This document shows, piece after piece, positions 6,083 to 7,717 of a stretch of 7,717 nt of DNA. The stretch spans positions 1 to 7,717 of the forward strand of contig JAUWDI010000040.1 of NCBI GenBank assembly GCA_030608865.1, read 5' to 3'. The position numbers and the translations under genes are program-made. Source of the stretch: Anaerolineales bacterium (GTDB lineage Bacteria; Chloroflexota; Anaerolineae; Anaerolineales; E44-bin32). Under the pieces are notes generated by a model. The model was not told where the DNA came from, made no database searches, and was given only the letters and a program-made list of their open reading frames with translations. How positions within the stretch are numbered: position 1 is the first letter of the stretch; each line of letters starts with the position of its first letter.

Positions 6083-6505
6083 TTAACCCCTCCCAAGTGA
6101 ATCACGCGTGGTGAACTTGGTTTTAATCGAGAGTTTATGCGTGGCCAAGCGCATCGCTTCCTTGGCTGCTGCTTCGTCCAAACCAGAGAGTTCAAACATA
6201 ATTCTGCCCGGCTTGACAACTGCTACCCAATGATCAACAGCGCCCTTCCCTTTGCCCATGCGTGTCTCGGCTGCTTTCTGCGTCACCGGTTTATCGGGGA
6301 AAATCCGAATCCATACTTTCCCGCGCCGGCGCATATATCGCACCAATGCCCTTCGGGCAGCCTCGATTTGACGCGCAGTCACCCAACCGGGTTCGAGCGC
6401 CTGCAAGCCATAATCGCCGAACGTGACTTCCGTCCCGCGGCTTGCTTTCCCTTTCATCCGCCCGCGCATTTGCTTTCTATGTTTAAATCGCTTTGGCATC
6501 AACAT
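6083..6505 (-). CDS. rplP: 50S ribosomal protein L16 (ATG start at 6505)
   Basis: L16 contacts the A-site tRNA region of 23S rRNA and is needed late in 50S assembly. The 140-residue product starts [21 protein letters not shown], the classic N-terminus. It then has [26 protein letters not shown] and [41 protein letters not shown], the L16 signatures. An in-frame GTG at 6511 would add two residues, but its spacer from GAGG is only 1 nt; the ATG at 6505 has GAGGTG (6511-6516) with a 5-nt spacer and fits the family start. It lies 33 bp after rpsC, in a junction with competing hairpins (6519-6547), and 3 bp before rpmC. Confidence 0.97.
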   Translation of the reverse strand: MLMPKRFKHRKQMRGRMKGKASRGTEVTFGDYGLQALEPGWVTARQIEAARRALVRYMRRRGKVWIRIFPDKPVTQKAAETRMGKGKGAVDHWVAVVKPGRIMFELSGLDEAAAKEAMRLATHKLSIKTKFTTRDSLGRG

Positions 6506-6510
6506 CGCCA

Positions 6511-6516
6511 CACCTC
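6511..6516 (-). promoter_or_regulatory. Ribosome binding site of rplP (decides the start)
   Basis: GAGGTG on the minus strand, 5 nt before the ATG at 6505. It overlaps the alternative GTG start at 6511, which makes the ATG the better choice. Confidence 0.7.
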
Positions 6517-6518
6517 AT

Positions 6519-6547
6519 CGCTCAGGGAGCGAGATATCTCACTCGCT
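6519..6547 (-). other. Competing small hairpins at the rpsC-rplP junction
   Basis: Two stems share one segment in the minus-strand RNA. AGCGAG (6547-6542) can pair with CUCGCU (6533-6528) around an 8-nt loop holding the rpsC stop. Alternatively CGCUC (6531-6527) can pair with GAGCG (6523-6519) around a CCU loop, just before the rplP ribosome binding site at 6511-6516. They exclude each other. A perfect 10-bp palindrome GAGATATCTC (6531-6540) lies in the same place. Stems this short may be chance. Confidence 0.35.
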
Positions 6548-7210
6548 GACGTACACATCCATCGCTTCCGGTTCTTCTGCTTCCGGTAATATCTCGCCTT
6601 TATAAATCCAAACCTTGACCCCAATGCGGCCGTAGCTCGTCCCGGCCTCAACGCGAGCAAAGTCTATGTCCGCTCGCAGCGTTTGCGCTGGAACACGTCC
6701 CTCACGCATCCACTCACGGCGAGCCATTTCATTGCCGCCTAGACGGCCCGAGCACATCACCTTAATGCCCTCAGCCCCTTGCCTCATTGTCTGCCCGATT
6801 GCCCGCTGCATCGCCCGGCGATGGCTTATGCGTCGCTCGAGCTGGTTAGCGATGTTCTCTGCCACCAGGCGAGCATCGAGATCAGGTTCTTTGATTTCCG
6901 AAATATCGAGCTTTACGGTCGTGCCTGTCAATTCCTGAATCATGCGGCGCAGTTCCTTCACGTTCGCACCCTTCCGGCCGATGACAATCCCCGGTCGAGC
7001 CGTGTGAACGATGATCTGGACGCTGTTCGGGAAGCGCTCGATTTCAATTTTCGAAATGCCTGCCCGCGGCGTGGCTTTGAATATTACATTACGAATCTCA
7101 CGATCCTCGTGCAATTGATCTGCATATTTATCTGGCGTTGCAAACCAACGGGAGTCCCAGGTTTTATTGATCTTCAGACGAAAACCTATTGGATGGACTT
7201 TGCGCCCCAT
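6539..7210 (-). CDS. rpsC: 30S ribosomal protein S3
   Basis: S3 forms part of the mRNA entry channel in the 30S head, with S4 and S5. The 223-residue product starts MGRKVHPIGFRLKINKTWDSRWF, the standard opening. It has a KH RNA-binding domain (about 40-107) with its GRKG loop at 78-81, and a C-terminal S3 domain with MCSGRLGGNEMARREWMREGRVPAQTLRADIDF (about 152-184) and TSYGRIGVKVWIYKGE. The end is a short acidic tail (EEPEAMDVYVSE). The ATG at 7210 has AAAGGAG with a 5-nt spacer. It is preceded by an unusual 100-bp spacer after rplV with potential RNA structure, and followed by 33 bp to rplP. Full length. Confidence 0.98.
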   Translation of the reverse strand: MGRKVHPIGFRLKINKTWDSRWFATPDKYADQLHEDREIRNVIFKATPRAGISKIEIERFPNSVQIIVHTARPGIVIGRKGANVKELRRMIQELTGTTVKLDISEIKEPDLDARLVAENIANQLERRISHRRAMQRAIGQTMRQGAEGIKVMCSGRLGGNEMARREWMREGRVPAQTLRADIDFARVEAGTSYGRIGVKVWIYKGEILPEAEEPEAMDVYVSE

Positions 7211-7310
7211 ACTATCTCCTTTCGCTCAAATCCTTACTATTCTCCCCACCACGAGCTGGATGTTTCTCAACGAGATTGCCTCCCGCTCCGTGGTCAGGCT
7301 TAGGAACTTC
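7211..7310 (-). other. Structured rplV-rpsC spacer
   Basis: This 100-bp gap is long for a junction that is usually short or overlapping in S10 operons. In the minus-strand RNA, ACCACGGAGC (7294-7285) pairs with GCUCGUGGU (7256-7248), nine base pairs with one bulged G. Inside, UCUC (7275-7272) pairs with GAGA (7268-7265). The rpsC ribosome binding site AAAGGAG lies about 25 nt after the stem. There is no U-tract, no good promoter pair, and no open frame of note. The copy of the sequence shared with the rpsH-rplF spacer (7271-7289) contributes part of the 5' arm. A regulatory or processing role is inferred only. Confidence 0.5.
7271..7289 (-). repeat. Short sequence shared with the rpsH-rplF spacer (copy 2)
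   Basis: Plus-strand CGAGATTGCCTCCCGCTCC. It shares the blocks CGAG, ATTGCCT and CGCTCC with the copy at 3532-3550, separated by single-base differences. Here the GCTCC end is part of the main stem of the spacer structure. Confidence 0.45.
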
Positions 7311-7670
7311 TCAGACCGCCTCAACCTCGCGCTCACGGAGGATGACGCTAATATGTGAAGAACGTCGTAACAAAGGCTTGAACCGTCCGCGTGCGCCGAA
7401 GCGCCTCCAACGGCGGGTAGGACCAACATCAGCAAAAATGGTGTGCACAAATAGATCATTTCTGCTAAGACCCATGTTCTCCTCGGCGTTCGCCACCGCG
7501 GAGCGAAGCAGCTTGTAGACCGGCTTGGCTGCAGCTTTCTGCTCAAACCGCAATGCACTCATCGCCTCAACGACATCCATGCCGCGCACAAGATCGATGA
7601 CTAGCCGCACTTTCTGCGGTGATATCGGGACATATCGAACTTTCGCTCGCACATCGACAGGGTCTATCAT
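7311..7670 (-). CDS. rplV: 50S ribosomal protein L22
   Basis: L22 has a globular part on the outer surface of the 50S subunit and a long beta-hairpin that lines the nascent peptide tunnel; changes in that loop are known to cause macrolide resistance in other bacteria. The 119-residue product has VRYVPISPQKVRLVIDLVRG (about 11-30), the family ISP-x-K-x-RLV-x-x-x-RG motif. The tunnel hairpin is about 81-108 (DVGPTRRWRRFGARGRF, then SSHISVIL). No obvious deletion is seen in the hairpin. The ATG at 7670 overlaps the rpsS stop by 4 bp (ATGA) and has GAGGG 7 nt upstream. An atypical 100-bp spacer follows its stop. Confidence 0.97.
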   Translation of the reverse strand: MIDPVDVRAKVRYVPISPQKVRLVIDLVRGMDVVEAMSALRFEQKAAAKPVYKLLRSAVANAEENMGLSRNDLFVHTIFADVGPTRRWRRFGARGRFKPLLRRSSHISVILREREVEAV

Positions 7671-7717
7671 TCTTCATCCCTCGTGCGAGTGGTTCTATCT
7701 CTCCCAACATGTCCTCG
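7667..7717 (-). CDS. rpsS: 30S ribosomal protein S19, C-terminal end only (partial)
   Basis: The last 16 codons of an open frame enter the window at its right edge and read RGHVGRDRTTRTRDEE, then TGA. The RGH and the following charged tail match the end of S19, where the family has a T-x-RGH motif followed by a basic or charged tail. Its position directly before rplV is the standard S10-operon place of rpsS, and its stop overlaps the rplV start by ATGA. The 5' part lies outside the window. The tail being partly acidic (DEE) is a small variation. The call rests on a short stretch plus gene order. Confidence 0.85.
   Translation of the reverse strand, partial: RGHVGRDRTTRTRDEE

Noticed and set aside
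7236..7280. Possible internal promoter before rpsC (TTGAGA as a -35 element)
   Set aside because: The nearest AT-rich hexamer is about 22 bp downstream, not 16-18, and is a poor -10 match.
474..7518. Many open frames of 60-174 codons on the plus strand opposite the ribosomal genes
   Set aside because: Each lies antisense to a clearly identified minus-strand gene, the translations look like no family, and none has a consistent ribosome binding site or operon context. They are shadows of highly conserved genes.
7226..7558. 110-codon minus-strand frame spanning the end of rplV and the spacer
   Set aside because: Mostly rplV in another frame; the L22 frame is well supported and this one has no recognisable product.

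Overview
The window is a slice of a bacterial S10-spc ribosomal protein superoperon. Everything recognisable lies on the minus strand, so transcription runs from position 7717 down to position 1. In transcription order it holds: the 3' end of rpsS (S19), rplV (L22), rpsC (S3), rplP (L16), rpmC (L29), rpsQ (S17), rplN (L14), rplX (L24), rplE (L5), rpsN (S14, zinc type), rpsH (S8), rplF (L6), rplR (L18), rpsE (S5), rpmD (L30), rplO (L15) and secY. That is 16 complete genes and one partial gene, in the classical bacterial order with none missing or inserted. I see no mobile element, CRISPR array, rRNA or tRNA, and no convincing promoter or intrinsic terminator.

Organism: a bacterium of moderate G+C. 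The L15, S17 and L29 sequences, the zinc-ribbon L24 and the four-cysteine S14 recall Chloroflexota (Anaerolineae-like) proteins to me. This is a tentative inference by eye; no search was run.

Layout: 7717-5188 is the S10-operon part running into the start of spc (rpsS to rplN). 5174-1846 is the spc core (rplX to rpmD), and 1839-20 holds rplO and secY. Most junctions are tight. There are 4-bp ATGA overlaps at rpsS/rplV, rpmC/rpsQ and rpsQ/rplN, identical 8-bp ATGGCTAA overlaps at rplE/rpsN and rpsE/rpmD, and gaps of 2-33 bp at most other junctions. This fits one polycistronic transcript with translational coupling. Ribosome binding sites support start choices that differ from the longest open frames for rplF (GTG at 3508), rplX (GTG at 5174), rplP (ATG at 6505) and rpsN (ATG at 4267). 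rpsE starts with GTG.

The parts that the genes do not explain are two unusually long spacers: rplV-rpsC (100 bp) and rpsH-rplF (140 bp with the corrected rplF start). Each can form clear RNA secondary structure, and they share a near-identical 19-nt sequence. One rpsH-rplF hairpin has the rpsH stop codon in its stem. A third junction, rpsC-rplP, has two mutually exclusive small hairpins just before the rplP ribosome binding site. These are candidate post-transcriptional control or processing elements. No previously undescribed protein system is visible; the gene content is core translation and protein export.
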